Assembly (NCBI GenBank): GCA_947168395.1
Contig: CAMVLT010000004.1
Location: 62,001-126,000 of the forward strand
Reading direction: 5' to 3'
DNA from: an uncultured Prevotellaceae bacterium
GTDB lineage: Bacteria; Bacteroidota; Bacteroidia; Bacteroidales; Bacteroidaceae
DNA length: 64,000 nt
The notes under the pieces were generated by a model. The model did not search any database and was not told the DNA's origin. It saw only the letters and a program-made list of their open reading frames with translations. The position numbers and the translations under genes are program-made. Shown here one piece after another: positions 18,433-26,708 of this stretch; position 1 is the first letter of the stretch, and each line of letters starts with the position of its first letter.

Positions 18433-19668
18433 ATGTTCGAAACACTCTTGTCACTGATAGTTGGTATGGTGATAGGTGCCGTTGCCGCCTATCTGTACTT
18501 CAACCGCCGCTACACGGCCCTGCACGTCCAGGCCGAGGTGATGGCCAACTCGTTGCGCCTGCAGAAGGAGCAGAATGTTGCCGAGAACCGTCTGCGCAGT
18601 GAGCAGTTCCAGGAGCAGTTGAAGGTCGTGCGCGAGCAGTTCCAGAATCTTGCCACGCGCATACTCTCGCAAACCAGCAGTCAGCTGAAGAGCGAGAACC
18701 GTGAGGCGATGGAGCATATTACCAAGCCCATCAACGATAACTTTGCCGAACTGCAAAAGGCCATCCAGGAGAGCGACCGCGAGGCAGCCCGCACGGCAGC
18801 CTCGCTGACTGAGCGTCTGCGGCAGGTTGGCGAGCAGGCAGAAAAGATGGACCGCACGGCCACCCGTCTGACCAATGCCCTGCGCAACGATTCCAAGCAA
18901 GCCGGCGACTGGGGCGAACTGATGCTGCAGGAGCTGCTCGACTCGCAGGGATTCAAGCGCGGACTCGACTACGACATACAGGACACCATCACCAACCAGG
19001 ACGGTCTGCCCATCCGCAATGAGGACACGGGCCGCATCATGCGCCCCGACGTGGTGCTCCACTATCCCGCCCAGCAGGATGTGGTCATCGATGCCAAGGT
19101 CAGCATCAAGGCCTATTACGACTACGTGAACGAGCCGGCTGAGCCGCTGCGCCAGCAACTGCTCGAACGCCATGTGCAGAGCCTGCGTTCGCACGTCAGG
19201 GAGTTGGCTGCCAAGGATTACAGCCGCTACATACAAAGCCCTCGTACTGCCATCGACTTCGTCATCATGTATGTGCCTAACGAGGCTGCCCTGCAGGTGG
19301 CACTGGCCCGCGACCCCAAGCTGTGGACGGAAGCCTTTGAGAAGAAGGTGTTCATCAGCAGCACCCAGAATCTGTTTGCCATCCTGCGCATGATTCAGAT
19401 AGCGTGGCGCCAGCACAGTCAGACCGAGAACCAGAAGAAGATAGTCACTCTGGCCGAGCAGCTTGTCTCGCGCATCGGACTCTTTGCCGAGCGGGCTCAG
19501 AAGATGGGGCACGACATCGAGGCACTCAGTTCCGACTTTGCCGACTTGCAGAAGAGCGTGGACGGCACCAGGGGCATCCTGCAGAAAGCCAACGAGATGA
19601 AGCGGCTCGGCATCAAGGAAGACATCAAACACCCCATACCGCCAACCGATAACTTGGAAGAAACGTAA
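18433..19668 (+). CDS. rmuC: DNA recombination protein RmuC
   Basis: 411 residues. One N-terminal membrane helix (about 4-23) is followed by a long coiled coil (about 30-150) and an RmuC nuclease-like domain (about 155-360). GDWGELMLQELLDSQG and RPDVVLHYPAQQDVVIDAKVS carry the PD-(D/E)XK-type residues (final Asp-Ala-Lys). FVIMYVPNEAALQVAL and LFAILRMIQIAWRQ complete the family signature. RmuC limits inversions at short repeats and is thought to cleave DNA structures, which is of interest given the many palindromes and tandem repeats in this genome. It starts 3 nt after the Crp gene and ends 18 nt before dnaB. Confidence 0.93.
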   Translation: MFETLLSLIVGMVIGAVAAYLYFNRRYTALHVQAEVMANSLRLQKEQNVAENRLRSEQFQEQLKVVREQFQNLATRILSQTSSQLKSENREAMEHITKPINDNFAELQKAIQESDREAARTAASLTERLRQVGEQAEKMDRTATRLTNALRNDSKQAGDWGELMLQELLDSQGFKRGLDYDIQDTITNQDGLPIRNEDTGRIMRPDVVLHYPAQQDVVIDAKVSIKAYYDYVNEPAEPLRQQLLERHVQSLRSHVRELAAKDYSRYIQSPRTAIDFVIMYVPNEAALQVALARDPKLWTEAFEKKVFISSTQNLFAILRMIQIAWRQHSQTENQKKIVTLAEQLVSRIGLFAERAQKMGHDIEALSSDFADLQKSVDGTRGILQKANEMKRLGIKEDIKHPIPPTDNLEET

Positions 19669-19686
19669 ATAAACAACAATATTACC

Positions 19687-21240
19687 ATGCCTGAAAACAA
19701 CAATTCAACAAACCGCAGACCGCGGACTCCGCAGCCAATAGACAACACGTATGGCCACCTGCAGCCCCAGGCTCTTGATGTGGAAAAGACCGTGCTGGGT
19801 GCCCTGATGATTGACAAGGACGCCTACAGCGTAGTTTGCGAAATACTGCATCCCGAGAGCTTCTACGAGCCTCGCAACCAGAAAGTATATGCCGCCATCC
19901 GCGACCTGGCCATGAAGGAGCGGCCAGTGGATATCGTCACCGTCACCGACCAGCTGTCGAAGTCGGGCGACTTGGCCGCCGTGGGTGGCCCGGCCTATAT
20001 TGCCGAGCTATCAGGACGTGTGGCTTCCTCGGCCAACATCGAGTACCACGCCAACATCATTGCCCAGAAGTTTCTGGCCCGCCAGCTGATATCGTTCGCC
20101 AGCGACGTTGAGACGAAAGCCTTCGACGAGACCGTTGACGTAGACGAACTCATGCAGCATGCCGAGGGTGCCCTGTTCGAGCTGTCGCAGAAGAACATGA
20201 AGAAGGACTACACCCAGATTGACCCTGTCATCAAGAATGCGCTGGATGTCATCAACAAGGCGGCGCAGAACAAGGACGGTCTGACGGGTGTGCCTACCGG
20301 CTACGAGAAGCTCGACGAGATTACCAGCGGTTGGCAGGCTTCCGACCTGGTCATTATTGCCGGTCGTCCGGCAATGGGTAAGACGTCGTTCGCCCTGTCG
20401 ATGGCCAAGAACATTGCCGCCGACTTCAAGGTGCCTATCGCGTTCTTCTCGTTGGAAATGTCGAACGTGCAGCTGGTGAACCGTCTGATATCGAATGCCT
20501 GTGAGATACAAGGCTCGAAGATTCTGAACGGACAGCTGTACCCCGACGAATGGGAACGGTTGGATAAGCAGGTGAACACACTCATCGGAGCACCGCTCTA
20601 CGTGGACGACACGCCGGGTCTTTCGGTCTTCGAGCTGCGTACCAAAGCCCGCCGCCTGGTGCGTGAGCACGATGTGAAGATTATCATGATTGACTACCTG
20701 CAGCTGATGAACGCCAACGGCATGCGCTTCTCGTCTCGCCAGGAGGAGGTATCTACCATTTCGAGGTCGCTGAAGGGACTGGCCAAGGAGCTCGACATAC
20801 CTATCTTGGCATTGTCGCAGTTGAACCGTGGCGTCGAGTCACGCGAAGGACTGGAGGGCAAGCGCCCGCAACTCAGCGACCTGCGTGAATCGGGAGCCAT
20901 CGAGCAGGATGCCGATATGGTGCTGTTCGTACACCGTCCAGAGTATTACCATATCTATGAGGATGAGAAAGGCCACGACCTGCACGGCATGGCCCAGATT
21001 ATCATTGCCAAGCACCGTAAGGGTGCCACTGGCGACGTGCTGCTGACGTTCAGGGGTGAGTTCACGCGATTCGAGAATCCCGACGATGCCCGCATGTCAC
21101 GACGGCCTGTCGACAACGGTGGCGAGATATTAGGCTCGAAAATCAACGGCGGAATCGTGGACAATCCCTTTGCTCCCGGACAAGGAGGCTCCTTCGACAA
21201 CGACCCGCTGCCATCGCCGGCAGACCAGGCTCCGTTCTGA
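19687..21240 (+). CDS. dnaB: Replicative DNA helicase DnaB
   Basis: 517 residues. An N-terminal DnaB domain (about 20-125: DVEKTVLGALMIDKDAYS) interacts with primase. A linker helix is followed by a RecA-like motor (about 190-465) with Walker A GRPAMGKTS (about 225-233), Walker B IIMIDYLQLM (about 330-339), the arginine-finger/motif IV region LSQLNRGVESR, and DLRESGAIEQDAD. The C-terminus ends in a Gly/Pro/Asp-rich tail of about 50 residues. No intein is present. The hexamer unwinds the replication fork 5'-3' in the cytoplasm. It is the last gene of the plus-strand run and converges on the TPR gene with only 10 nt between stops. Confidence 0.97.
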   Translation: MPENNNSTNRRPRTPQPIDNTYGHLQPQALDVEKTVLGALMIDKDAYSVVCEILHPESFYEPRNQKVYAAIRDLAMKERPVDIVTVTDQLSKSGDLAAVGGPAYIAELSGRVASSANIEYHANIIAQKFLARQLISFASDVETKAFDETVDVDELMQHAEGALFELSQKNMKKDYTQIDPVIKNALDVINKAAQNKDGLTGVPTGYEKLDEITSGWQASDLVIIAGRPAMGKTSFALSMAKNIAADFKVPIAFFSLEMSNVQLVNRLISNACEIQGSKILNGQLYPDEWERLDKQVNTLIGAPLYVDDTPGLSVFELRTKARRLVREHDVKIIMIDYLQLMNANGMRFSSRQEEVSTISRSLKGLAKELDIPILALSQLNRGVESREGLEGKRPQLSDLRESGAIEQDADMVLFVHRPEYYHIYEDEKGHDLHGMAQIIIAKHRKGATGDVLLTFRGEFTRFENPDDARMSRRPVDNGGEILGSKINGGIVDNPFAPGQGGSFDNDPLPSPADQAPF

Positions 21241-21250
21241 GAACGGCCGA

Positions 21251-22957
21251 CTACTGGTTCGTGTATTTCTCAATAAATGTATCAGCCTGCGTGTCACCCA
21301 ACTCGCGGGCTTTTTTCAGGTTCTTCAGGCCTTCCTCCTTCTCGCCTTTCAGGCACTGGGCAAGTCCTAAGAACAGGTAGCCGTCGCTGTGGTCGGGGGC
21401 TATCTTGATACACTCCTTGGCAGTCTCGATGGCCTCGTCCCTCATGCCGACGCGAACTTGCAACGAGGCTTTCTCGGCATAGTACAGGTCATACTGCGGG
21501 GCCATCCTGATGGCTTGGTCTATGTCGTCTAAGGCCTGCTGGAACAGACGTCCACCCACCTCAGCCTGAAAGCGCAGGTAGTAGAAGTTGGCGTTGACGG
21601 TGGCCTGCATCAGCTTTTCGTACTCGTTCAGGTCGTTCACGGCCTTGCGGTACTGATTGGCATCGAGCAGCACGTGGGCACGTGACAGGATGTAGGGGGC
21701 AGCCTCTTTCAAGTAGGGCTGGTTGAAGGTGGCTACGCAGCTGTCGAGCAGGGCTATCTGTCCAAGGGTGTCTTTCATCGCGGCCTTGCATCGTGAAGCC
21801 TCGTAGAACAGCTCTGCCGAGCGCAGGTCGCTGTCGTAGAGCGAGGCATAGATGTCGGCAGCCTCGGCATACTTCTTCTGGGCGAAGAGGATGATGGCCT
21901 GCTGGTGGCGGTAGATGGGCTGCGGCTGCAGCCGTTCGGCCTCGCGGGCTTCCTCTAATGCTTTGTCCAACGACCATTCGGCAAACGCATCCTGGCTCAT
22001 GAGGAGTTCCTTCTGGTATATAATCTTCGAGTAGTTGAAGTGGGCCTCGTCTTTTTTCTCGGCCACCTTGATGGCCTGCTCCATGTCGCGTGCTGCGTCG
22101 GCAAAGCGGCGGTCGCCTGTGGCTATCTGGGCCCGGTAGGTATAGCCGTCGGGGGCATTGGGGAAGCGGGCAATGAAGTCTTCCAGCATCTCGACGTAGG
22201 TGGCCGAGTCTACGGAGGCCTGTCCGACGTAGAGCGTCAGCAGCGCCTGGTCGAGTTCCTTGGGCAAGTCCTTCTTGATGAACGTGCTGCGCAAGGTGGC
22301 GTCGTTGATGCTCAGGCCGCCGATTTTCAGCGAGTCGGCAAACAGGGCACTTACGGCGTAGCTCAGCGAGTCATTCTGCTTGTAGGGCTGCTGCATGAGG
22401 CCGACCACCTCGCCGGCTTCGTTCATCAGCGGACAGCTGACGGTGCCTTCGGGCATGTTCAGGGCCACGGTGTAGTAGGCGTAGTTGTCACGGAAGGTTT
22501 CGGCCTTGCGCACAGTTCCCTGTGGCAACGTCTTGGTCTCGCGGTAGGGCAGCAGCCACACGGTAGCGTTCTCCGAGGCGTTGGCCGGGGCAATGGTCAG
22601 CGGGGCGGTCTTCTTGGCATTCACCCTGAACTTCGCCACGTCGTAAGTCTCATTGGCACCGAGCATGCAGGCCACGGCCATCTCCTTGCCCTGCGCGTCG
22701 ATGACTACGGCGGTCGTGGCTCCCTTGAAGGGCGTGAAGCTGCTGACGGCCTCGCCATCCTCGCCGACAAAGAATCCGCCGGTACTGCCTATGAGCGTGC
22801 CGTCGCTGCCAAACGTTTTGAGGGTAAACACCGATTTCGTGGCCTTCTTCACCCAACTTGGCTGGGCCACTACGCATAAAGGTAAAAAAGTTAAAAGGTA
22901 AAAAGGTAAAACCTTTGTTACCAACTCCTTAACCTTCATCATTTTATTCTTTTCCAT
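21251..22957 (-). CDS. Secreted degenerate trypsin-like/TPR repeat protein
   Basis: 568 residues with a signal peptide (about 1-32, ending CVVAQ). Residues 36-190 follow the HtrA/trypsin fold pattern: STGGFFVGEDGEAVSSFTPF where GSG..HV is expected, YDVAKFRV for the catalytic-Asp strand, and GTVSCPLMNEAGEVVGLMQ for the G-N-S-G-G-P site. The catalytic His is absent and Val stands where Ser is expected, so it is probably not a protease. Residues about 235-560 carry TPR-like helical hairpins (YAEAADIYASLYD, QALDDIDQAIRMAP, AIETAKECIKIAP). A periplasmic scaffold or peptide-binding role is inferred. The signal peptide is encoded by a GGTAAAA tandem repeat; see the inverted repeat with the recN tail. 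Confidence 0.8.
   Translation of the reverse strand: MEKNKMMKVKELVTKVLPFYLLTFLPLCVVAQPSWVKKATKSVFTLKTFGSDGTLIGSTGGFFVGEDGEAVSSFTPFKGATTAVVIDAQGKEMAVACMLGANETYDVAKFRVNAKKTAPLTIAPANASENATVWLLPYRETKTLPQGTVRKAETFRDNYAYYTVALNMPEGTVSCPLMNEAGEVVGLMQQPYKQNDSLSYAVSALFADSLKIGGLSINDATLRSTFIKKDLPKELDQALLTLYVGQASVDSATYVEMLEDFIARFPNAPDGYTYRAQIATGDRRFADAARDMEQAIKVAEKKDEAHFNYSKIIYQKELLMSQDAFAEWSLDKALEEAREAERLQPQPIYRHQQAIILFAQKKYAEAADIYASLYDSDLRSAELFYEASRCKAAMKDTLGQIALLDSCVATFNQPYLKEAAPYILSRAHVLLDANQYRKAVNDLNEYEKLMQATVNANFYYLRFQAEVGGRLFQQALDDIDQAIRMAPQYDLYYAEKASLQVRVGMRDEAIETAKECIKIAPDHSDGYLFLGLAQCLKGEKEEGLKNLKKARELGDTQADTFIEKYTNQ
22878..22912 (-). repeat. GGTAAAA tandem repeat inside signal-peptide codons
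   Basis: About four seven-to-nine-base units of plus-strand AAAGGTAAAA/AAAGTTAA encode LPFYLLTFLPL on the minus strand, the hydrophobic core of the TPR protein's signal peptide. A matching repeat in opposite orientation lies at the recN stop. Confidence 0.75.
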
Positions 22958-22996
22958 ATATATTGTCTTTTTTTACTTTTTTACCTTTTTACCTTT
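22894..22996 (-). promoter_or_regulatory. 18-bp perfect inverted repeat enclosing the start codon of the gene after recN
   Basis: The arms 22894-22911 and 22979-22996 are exact reverse complements (AAAGGTAAAAAGGTAAAA and its complement). The loop of 67 nt contains the recN stop region and the ATG (22955-22957) of the TPR gene. In mRNA this could fold and block or couple translation. The stem is A/T-rich, so its stability is uncertain. Confidence 0.5.
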
Positions 22997-24645
22997 AACA
23001 GTTCTCTTGCGTTCTGAATAGCGGCCTCCGTTATGTCGCTGCCGCTTAACATCTGGGCAATCTCGGCTACGCGCCCGTCCTGCGTCAGTTCCGTCATGGT
23101 GGTGGCGGTGCCGCTTTCGCTCTCGGTCTTCGTCACTTTGTAGTGCGAGCTGCCGAGGGCGGCAATCTGCGGCAGGTGGGTGATGCTGATTACCTGACGC
23201 CCGCCCATGCCCATTTCCTGCATCATCTGTGCCATCTGTTCGGCCACCCGTCCGCTGACACCCGTATCGATCTCGTCGAAGATGATGGTGGGCAGTTTCA
23301 CAGCACCGCTGATCAGGGCTTTCAACGACAGCATGACGCGGGCAATCTCGCCACCCGAGGCAACCTGCGACACAGGCTGGAGTGGGGTAGAGGTGTTGGC
23401 CGAGAACAGGAACTGTACCTTGTCCTGACCGTTGCGGCCCAGTTCCGACTGCTCCACCGTGATGGCAAAGCGCACATGCGGCATGCCTAAGGGCACCAGC
23501 CGCTGCTGCATCTCCTTTTCGGTCTGCCTGGCGGCCTTGGTGCGCAGCTTCGTCAGCGCGTCGGCCTGCTTTTGGCAGTCGGCTTTCAGCTGTTCACACT
23601 TGGCTTCCAGTTCTTGCAGGGTGTCGTCGCTGTTCTCGATGTTGGTGAGTTGCTGCTGCAGACTGTCGCGAAGGGCTATCAGTCCGCCTATAGAGTCGGT
23701 CTTGTACTTCTTCTGCAGGTCGTAGATGAGGTCGAGCCGTGCGTTGACCTGGTCAAACTCTGCCGGGTCAAACTCCACGTCCTCCATGCTGTTGCTCACC
23801 TCCTGGGCAATGTCCTTCAGTTCTATATAGGTGGAGTCCATACGCTCGGCCAGTTCCCCGGCCAGCGGGAATACGTGGCCGATGCCTTTCAGGGCGTACA
23901 TGGCGGTGCGTAGCGATGTGACGGCACCCGAATCATCGGCCGACAGGGCGTTGTCGGCTTCGTACAGGGCACTCTTGATGTCCTCGGCGTGGCTCATGGT
24001 CTCGCTTCTCTGTTCCAGTTCTTCCTGTTCACCGTCCACCAGTTTCGCATCCTTCAGTTCGTTGTATTGGAACTGCAGGAAGTCGGCGTTCTGGCGGTTC
24101 TGCTCTATGTCGGCCCTCACCTTCTCCATCTGGCGCACGGCAGTGTGGTATTCGCTGTAGACCTGTTGGTAGCTCTTCAGTTCCGCTTCGTCATTGGCCA
24201 TGATGTCGACCACAGCCAGTTGGAAATCCTGCTGACCTACCAGCAGGTTCTTGTGTTGTGAGTGTATGTCTACCAGCTGGTCGCCCAGTTCCTTCAGCAT
24301 CGACAGCGGAACGGGCGTGTCGTTGATGAAGGCGCGGCTCTTGCCTGTAGCCGTCAGTTCGCGCCTTATGATGGTGTCCTGGGCGTCATATTCTATCTCG
24401 TTATCGTCGAACAGGGGCTTCAGCTGGTAGTCTGTCAGGTCGAAGTGAGCCTCAATCACGCACTTGTCGGCCCCCTGTTTCAACGTCTTGGAGTCGGCAC
24501 GTTGTCCAAGCAGCAATCCGATGGCACCGAGTATGATGCTCTTGCCTGCACCCGTCTCGCCGGTAACGACCGAGAAGCCCCGATGCAGCTGTATGTCGAG
24601 TTTGTCAATCAGGGTGAAGTTCCTGATGTAAAGCTGTTTCAGCAT
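22981..24645 (-). CDS. recN: DNA repair protein RecN
   Basis: 554 residues, the usual SMC-like layout: N-terminal ATPase half with Walker A GETGAGKS (about 30-37), two coiled-coil arms (about 150-370), and a C-terminal half with the ABC signature SGGEIARVMLSLK (about 430-442), Walker B IIFDEIDTGVSG (about 456-467) and the D-loop and switch following. RecN holds broken DNA ends together during double-strand break repair with RecA. A TAACTTTG promoter box lies 22-30 nt upstream. The last codons (KVKR-stop) are encoded by a GGTAAAA tandem repeat. The secreted TPR gene follows 23 nt downstream. Confidence 0.96.
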   Translation of the reverse strand: MLKQLYIRNFTLIDKLDIQLHRGFSVVTGETGAGKSIILGAIGLLLGQRADSKTLKQGADKCVIEAHFDLTDYQLKPLFDDNEIEYDAQDTIIRRELTATGKSRAFINDTPVPLSMLKELGDQLVDIHSQHKNLLVGQQDFQLAVVDIMANDEAELKSYQQVYSEYHTAVRQMEKVRADIEQNRQNADFLQFQYNELKDAKLVDGEQEELEQRSETMSHAEDIKSALYEADNALSADDSGAVTSLRTAMYALKGIGHVFPLAGELAERMDSTYIELKDIAQEVSNSMEDVEFDPAEFDQVNARLDLIYDLQKKYKTDSIGGLIALRDSLQQQLTNIENSDDTLQELEAKCEQLKADCQKQADALTKLRTKAARQTEKEMQQRLVPLGMPHVRFAITVEQSELGRNGQDKVQFLFSANTSTPLQPVSQVASGGEIARVMLSLKALISGAVKLPTIIFDEIDTGVSGRVAEQMAQMMQEMGMGGRQVISITHLPQIAALGSSHYKVTKTESESGTATTMTELTQDGRVAEIAQMLSGSDITEAAIQNARELLKVKR

Positions 24646-24667
24646 GTCAGTCTTTTGTTTTTGGCTG

Positions 24668-24697
24668 CAAAGTTACTGCAAAATCACGAAACCGCCA
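24668..24697 (-). promoter_or_regulatory. recN promoter
   Basis: On the minus strand TTTG (24697-24694), an 18-nt spacer, then TAACTTTG (24675-24668). This is the Bacteroidota promoter form with a spacer slightly shorter than the 20 nt common elsewhere in this window. The start codon is 22 nt downstream. Confidence 0.65.
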
Positions 24698-24745
24698 AAT
24701 ATATAGCTAAAAAATCCCCATAACAAACAAAACACACCTCCAAGA

Positions 24746-24851
24746 CCCACCCCCTGCCCCTCCCTGTTTAGGGAGGGGAGAAAGGGTCGGGAAGCCCTTT
24801 CGAAGAAGAGTAAATAAACACCCCTCCCGTTCGGGAGGGGCAGGGGGTGGG
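24746..24851. repeat. REP-like element with 19-bp perfect terminal inverted repeats
   Basis: The ends CCCACCCCCTGCCCCTCCC (24746-24764) and its exact complement (24833-24851) bound a 106-bp element. Inside are three further small hairpins: CTCCCTGTTTAGGGAG, AAAGGG..CCCTTT and CCCCTCCCGTTCGGGAGGGG. C-rich palindromes of this kind are dispersed in Bacteroidota genomes. The right end falls exactly at codon 39/40 of the HU-like reading frame, so insertion or associated deletion appears to have cut that gene. Confidence 0.75.
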
Positions 24852-24968
24852 TTTGAGGTTCAGCGGCTCTTTCGATTCAGCCTCTCCGAAGTACATGCCG
24901 TAGGTACGCGAGGCCGAGTTGGTGTCCTTCTTCAGGTTCACCTGGAAAGTAATCTCATTTCTTGCCAT
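24768..24968 (-). pseudogene. Truncated HU/histone-like DNA-binding protein gene
   Basis: The frame gives 66 residues, but only the first 39 are native (MARNEITFQVNLKKDTNSAS, then RTYGMYFGEAESKEPLNLK). The rest is translated REP sequence. The beginning resembles the N-terminus of the HU/IHF-like proteins abundant in Prevotella and Bacteroides (start, K/N-rich beta strand, then Y-G-x-x-Y-G-x-A). The helix-turn-helix dimer core and DNA-binding arms are missing, and no continuation is found beyond the element. A good promoter (25060-25091) still stands upstream, which supports a once-active gene. The family call is by memory of the N-terminal pattern. Confidence 0.55.
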
Positions 24969-25059
24969 TTTGTTGTGTTTTTTGTGGTATTAGAAATGTC
25001 GTGCGACCAACTACACCGGGTGGCCGCTTCCCGCTTGTTATCCTTAACTTTTTACATTG

Positions 25060-25091
25060 CAAAGGTACAAAAAATATCTGATATATGCAAA
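25060..25091 (-). promoter_or_regulatory. Promoter of the truncated HU-like gene
   Basis: On the minus strand TTTG (25091-25088), 20-nt spacer, TACCTTTG (25067-25060): a full match to the Bacteroidota promoter. Confidence 0.7.
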
Positions 25092-25115
25092 TATTTCCGC
25101 AAGTTTTTTCGCAAA

Positions 25116-25148
25116 AAGTACACAAAAGGAACCGTCCCTTTTGTGTAC
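25116..25148. repeat. 33-bp palindromic repeat, copy 1
   Basis: AA then GTACACAAAAGG, 7-nt loop AACCGTC, CCTTTTGTGTAC (12-bp perfect stem at 25118-25148). It is identical in sequence and orientation to copy 2 at 31045-31077. It lies 44 nt beyond the stop of the minus-strand DUF4840 gene. Confidence 0.85.
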
Positions 25149-25191
25149 AAGAGATCTCTTTGATACGACCATATAAATTTGTATTTTTATA

Positions 25192-25881
25192 TTATTTTGT
25201 CTTAAAGATAATATGCATATAGTTCCCTTTCTCATAGCCGAAGCGCTGTATGAGAGTGGAACCGTCGTAGATAGCTTCCAGTTGCAGGGTGATGCCGTTT
25301 TCGGCAAGTGAACGGAACGCTTTTGGCTGTTGCAGTTCGTCCTTCGTAAACGTGTAATACTGGCTGTTGTTGTTAAACTCCAAGCGAATGTGGTGGTCGG
25401 CTCCGCCGTAGTTCAAGTTCAGCAGCATGACGTTGGGGATGAAAGCCCATTTGATGTGCGAATAGTCCGTATCATAGTCGAAGCCATAACGGGCTGTGAT
25501 GGCCTGCGGGGAGGCTTCGGCAAGTGCCTGGCTCAGTTCTTCGTCCGCATCCACGACCTTTGAAATCAGTGAAACGGGGAAGTCTTGAAAGAATATATGC
25601 TGCATCTTGTAGTCGGACACATCAAGTTGCACGTCGCTGAATGTTGCTTCATGGGCTTTTGTTATTATGTGTCGCCCCTTCTCGTCCGTCATATCCGTGC
25701 AATCCTTGTCCTTATAGACAATGATATACTCACCAGAATATTCGCCCGAAATGTTCTGTGCATACCTCTCTTTTTGATTGGTCGTCAGCCTCCTCTCCAC
25801 ATTGTCATCGCTGCTGCAAGAGGCGAGGGAGAAAGCAGCAAGCATTGCAAAGGCGATTCTCCAAATCTTCATTGTTTTCAT
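25192..25881 (-). CDS. DUF4840-like lipoprotein
   Basis: 229 residues. A lipoprotein signal with lipobox LASC (Cys22, followed by SSDD, a Bacteroidota surface-export-like acidic start) gives a mature protein anchored to an envelope membrane. The mature part, mostly beta (GEYSGEYIIVYKD, ATFSDVQLDVSDY, YMHIIFKTK), resembles DUF4840, whose function is unknown; the assignment is moderate. Its start overlaps the stop of the upstream DUF4377 gene (ATGA), so the two are co-translated. Its leader is nearly identical in DNA to that of the upstream gene while the mature parts differ, pointing to leader duplication. Confidence 0.75.
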   Translation of the reverse strand: MKTMKIWRIAFAMLAAFSLASCSSDDNVERRLTTNQKERYAQNISGEYSGEYIIVYKDKDCTDMTDEKGRHIITKAHEATFSDVQLDVSDYKMQHIFFQDFPVSLISKVVDADEELSQALAEASPQAITARYGFDYDTDYSHIKWAFIPNVMLLNLNYGGADHHIRLEFNNNSQYYTFTKDELQQPKAFRSLAENGITLQLEAIYDGSTLIQRFGYEKGNYMHIIFKTK

Positions 25882-26708
25882 TTCTTCTTAATTGTGAACT
25901 CCACTTTTTGTATTCCGCGCTTATAGACATTGGCGAGGATGAGGGCGTAGCGCAGGGTTTCTCCCTGTTTCATCGATTGCTGTACGTGGGTCATCTCGCT
26001 CTCGGTTAGTATGTTCTTGAAGAGGAAGCAAGAATGATTGCTCGGTACAAGGCGTATCTCATCAGTAAGCGGTGAGAGCACATAGGCGTAGGTTGCCATA
26101 TAACGGGCACCAGCCTGCCATAGCGGATGGCTCTTGTCGAGAATGTTCTCCAAGTAGATTTGTGCATGCTTGTCAAACTCTGGAGTAGGCGTGCCGTCGG
26201 CGTATGTCACCTTGCCATCGGCATCCACCATATATTCACCACCTTTGGCTATGGCATACTTCTCTACCGGGCACTGCTGCTCATACTCGATGTCGGCTTC
26301 ACTCTTTACTTCTTTCTCCACAGGCTCTGCCACTTCGTCCACTTTCTTGTCGGCGAGGATGCGCACCAGTTCGTATGTACGGTTGCTGGCATCCTGAGGA
26401 GGATTGGCCATAATAGTCCGCTTCACGCGCAGCACGTATTCGTGACCTCTTTCATAAGTGAAGCCCTTGACTTCGCTGAAGTATAGGTTCTGCCATTGAC
26501 CAGGCTCGTCTTCCGTCATCACTTGCATACACTCAATGGGATGCTCTCCCATACTGTCGAAGAGGTCATACATAACGCCCGGTTCAGCGGAAACATTCAT
26601 GATAATTTCCTTGGTTATGTCTTTGTCATCATCGTCGCTGCTGCAAGAGACGAGGGAGAAAGCAGCAAGTGTCGCTAAGGCGAGTCTCCAGATTTTCATT
26701 GTTGTCAT
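25878..26708 (-). CDS. DUF4377-containing lipoprotein
   Basis: 276 residues. The signal has lipobox LVSC (Cys22) and then SSDDDDKD. The DUF4377 pattern occupies about 35-115: ECMQVMTEDEPGQWQ, GFTYERGHEYVLRVKR, NPPQDASNRTYELVRIL. This small domain is common in secreted heat-shock-like (META/HslJ) proteins. A linker rich in Glu/Val and a second domain of about 130 residues follow, which I do not recognise. It is first of a two-gene unit with the DUF4840 lipoprotein. No promoter box is clear in the 300 nt upstream, which instead hold a nested palindrome. Confidence 0.75.
   Translation of the reverse strand: MTTMKIWRLALATLAAFSLVSCSSDDDDKDITKEIIMNVSAEPGVMYDLFDSMGEHPIECMQVMTEDEPGQWQNLYFSEVKGFTYERGHEYVLRVKRTIMANPPQDASNRTYELVRILADKKVDEVAEPVEKEVKSEADIEYEQQCPVEKYAIAKGGEYMVDADGKVTYADGTPTPEFDKHAQIYLENILDKSHPLWQAGARYMATYAYVLSPLTDEIRLVPSNHSCFLFKNILTESEMTHVQQSMKQGETLRYALILANVYKRGIQKVEFTIKKK

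Larger units (their letters stand above)
24646..25191. other. 546-bp gap: recN promoter, REP element, histone-like gene fragment, palindrome
   Basis: The stretch holds no complete gene. It contains the recN promoter (24668-24697), a REP-like element (24746-24851), a truncated HU-like gene (to 24968) with its own promoter (25060-25091), and the first copy of a 33-bp palindrome (25116-25148). The open frame at 24975-25163 on the plus strand is not credible as a gene. Confidence 0.7.
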
